Shown here: positions 5,460-5,582 of the stretch, piece after piece
Layout: every line of letters begins with the position of its first letter
Position numbering within the stretch: the stretch's first letter is position 1
Origin: Actinomycetota bacterium
Lineage (GTDB): Bacteria; Actinomycetota; Thermoleophilia; RBG-16-64-13
Reading direction: 5' to 3'
DNA length: 5,582 nt
Assembly (NCBI GenBank): GCA_003157225.1
Contig: PMIZ01000194.1
Coordinates: 1-5,582 of the forward strand
Made by a program: the position numbers and the translations under genes
The notes under the pieces: generated by a model
The model's input: the letters and a program-made list of their open reading frames with translations, nothing else
What the model was told of the DNA's origin: nothing
Databases searched by the model: none

Positions 5460-5582
5460 ATGAAGGATCTGCGCGACTTCGTCAAGCTTCTGCGCGACAG
5501 GGGCCAGTTGGCCGTCATCGACACGCCCCTCGACCCCACGTTGGAGATGACCGAGGTTGCCGACCGCGTGGTCAAGGCCGGC
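5460..5582 (+). CDS. UbiD-family decarboxylase, N-terminal fragment (cut by window edge)
   Basis: The 41 codons from the ATG at 5460 read [20 protein letters not shown], then [21 protein letters not shown], and run off the right edge with no stop. This is the characteristic start of UbiD-family enzymes, which use prenylated FMN to decarboxylate or carboxylate unsaturated and aromatic acids. Members act in ubiquinone or menaquinone synthesis or in aromatic compound metabolism, and the fragment is too short to choose between these. The catalytic residues lie downstream of the window. The ribosome binding site is weak: only AGAA-type purines overlap the end of the preceding gene, suggesting translational coupling with the glycosyltransferase 10 bp upstream. 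Confidence 0.8.
   Translation, partial: MKDLRDFVKLLRDRGQLAVIDTPLDPTLEMTEVADRVVKAG

Noticed and set aside
4972..5463. 163-codon plus-strand frame overlapping the glycosyltransferase
   Set aside because: It is in a different frame from the conserved EGFGLPPLE donor site and its translation is low-complexity Arg/Gly-rich.

Overview
The window reads as a high-GC bacterial chromosome from an organism with anaerobic or molybdenum/tungsten-dependent metabolism. Coding regions are strongly GC-rich at third codon positions, three of the five genes whose start lies in the window use GTG (moaA, the diguanylate cyclase and the glycosyltransferase), and intergenic gaps are very short. An anaerobic actinobacterium (Coriobacteriia-like) would fit, but this is inference from style and gene content; nothing in the sequence fixes the taxon.

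Region 1 (1-3161, + strand) is a compact molybdenum cofactor (Moco) cluster: the MobB adaptor, entering from the left edge and probably starting outside the window; MoaA; a single-chain fusion of MoaC with a MOSC domain; and a MogA/MoaB-type molybdopterin adenylyltransferase. MoaA and MoaC turn GTP into cyclic pyranopterin monophosphate. MogA activates finished molybdopterin by adenylation before metal insertion, and MobB supports nucleotide attachment. The MOSC domain may handle sulfur or bind the cofactor at a late stage. MoaD, MoaE, MoeA and MobA are not visible, so they must lie elsewhere or upstream. From moaA onward the genes are separated by 1 bp or overlap by 4 bp. A candidate promoter with an inverted repeat lies at the mobB/moaA boundary.

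Region 2 (3176-4180, - strand) is a soluble diguanylate cyclase running convergently into mogA with a 14-bp gap. It has an intact GGDEF motif and an intact RxxD inhibitory site behind a helical N-terminal input domain of uncertain identity.

Region 3 (4181-4345) is a 165-bp divergent intergenic region that is AT-richer than its surroundings. It carries promoter-like elements in both directions, a pair of 11-bp direct repeats, and two inverted repeats.

Region 4 (4346-5582, + strand) holds a GT4-type glycosyltransferase followed after 10 bp by the first 41 codons of a UbiD-family decarboxylase cut by the right edge. Neither has an obvious functional link to Moco synthesis.

I see no CRISPR array, tRNA, rRNA, insertion sequence or phage element, and no clearly new biological system. 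The most unusual gene architecture is the MoaC-MOSC fusion. The most interesting non-coding signals are the palindrome on the putative moaA promoter and the repeat-rich divergent region.
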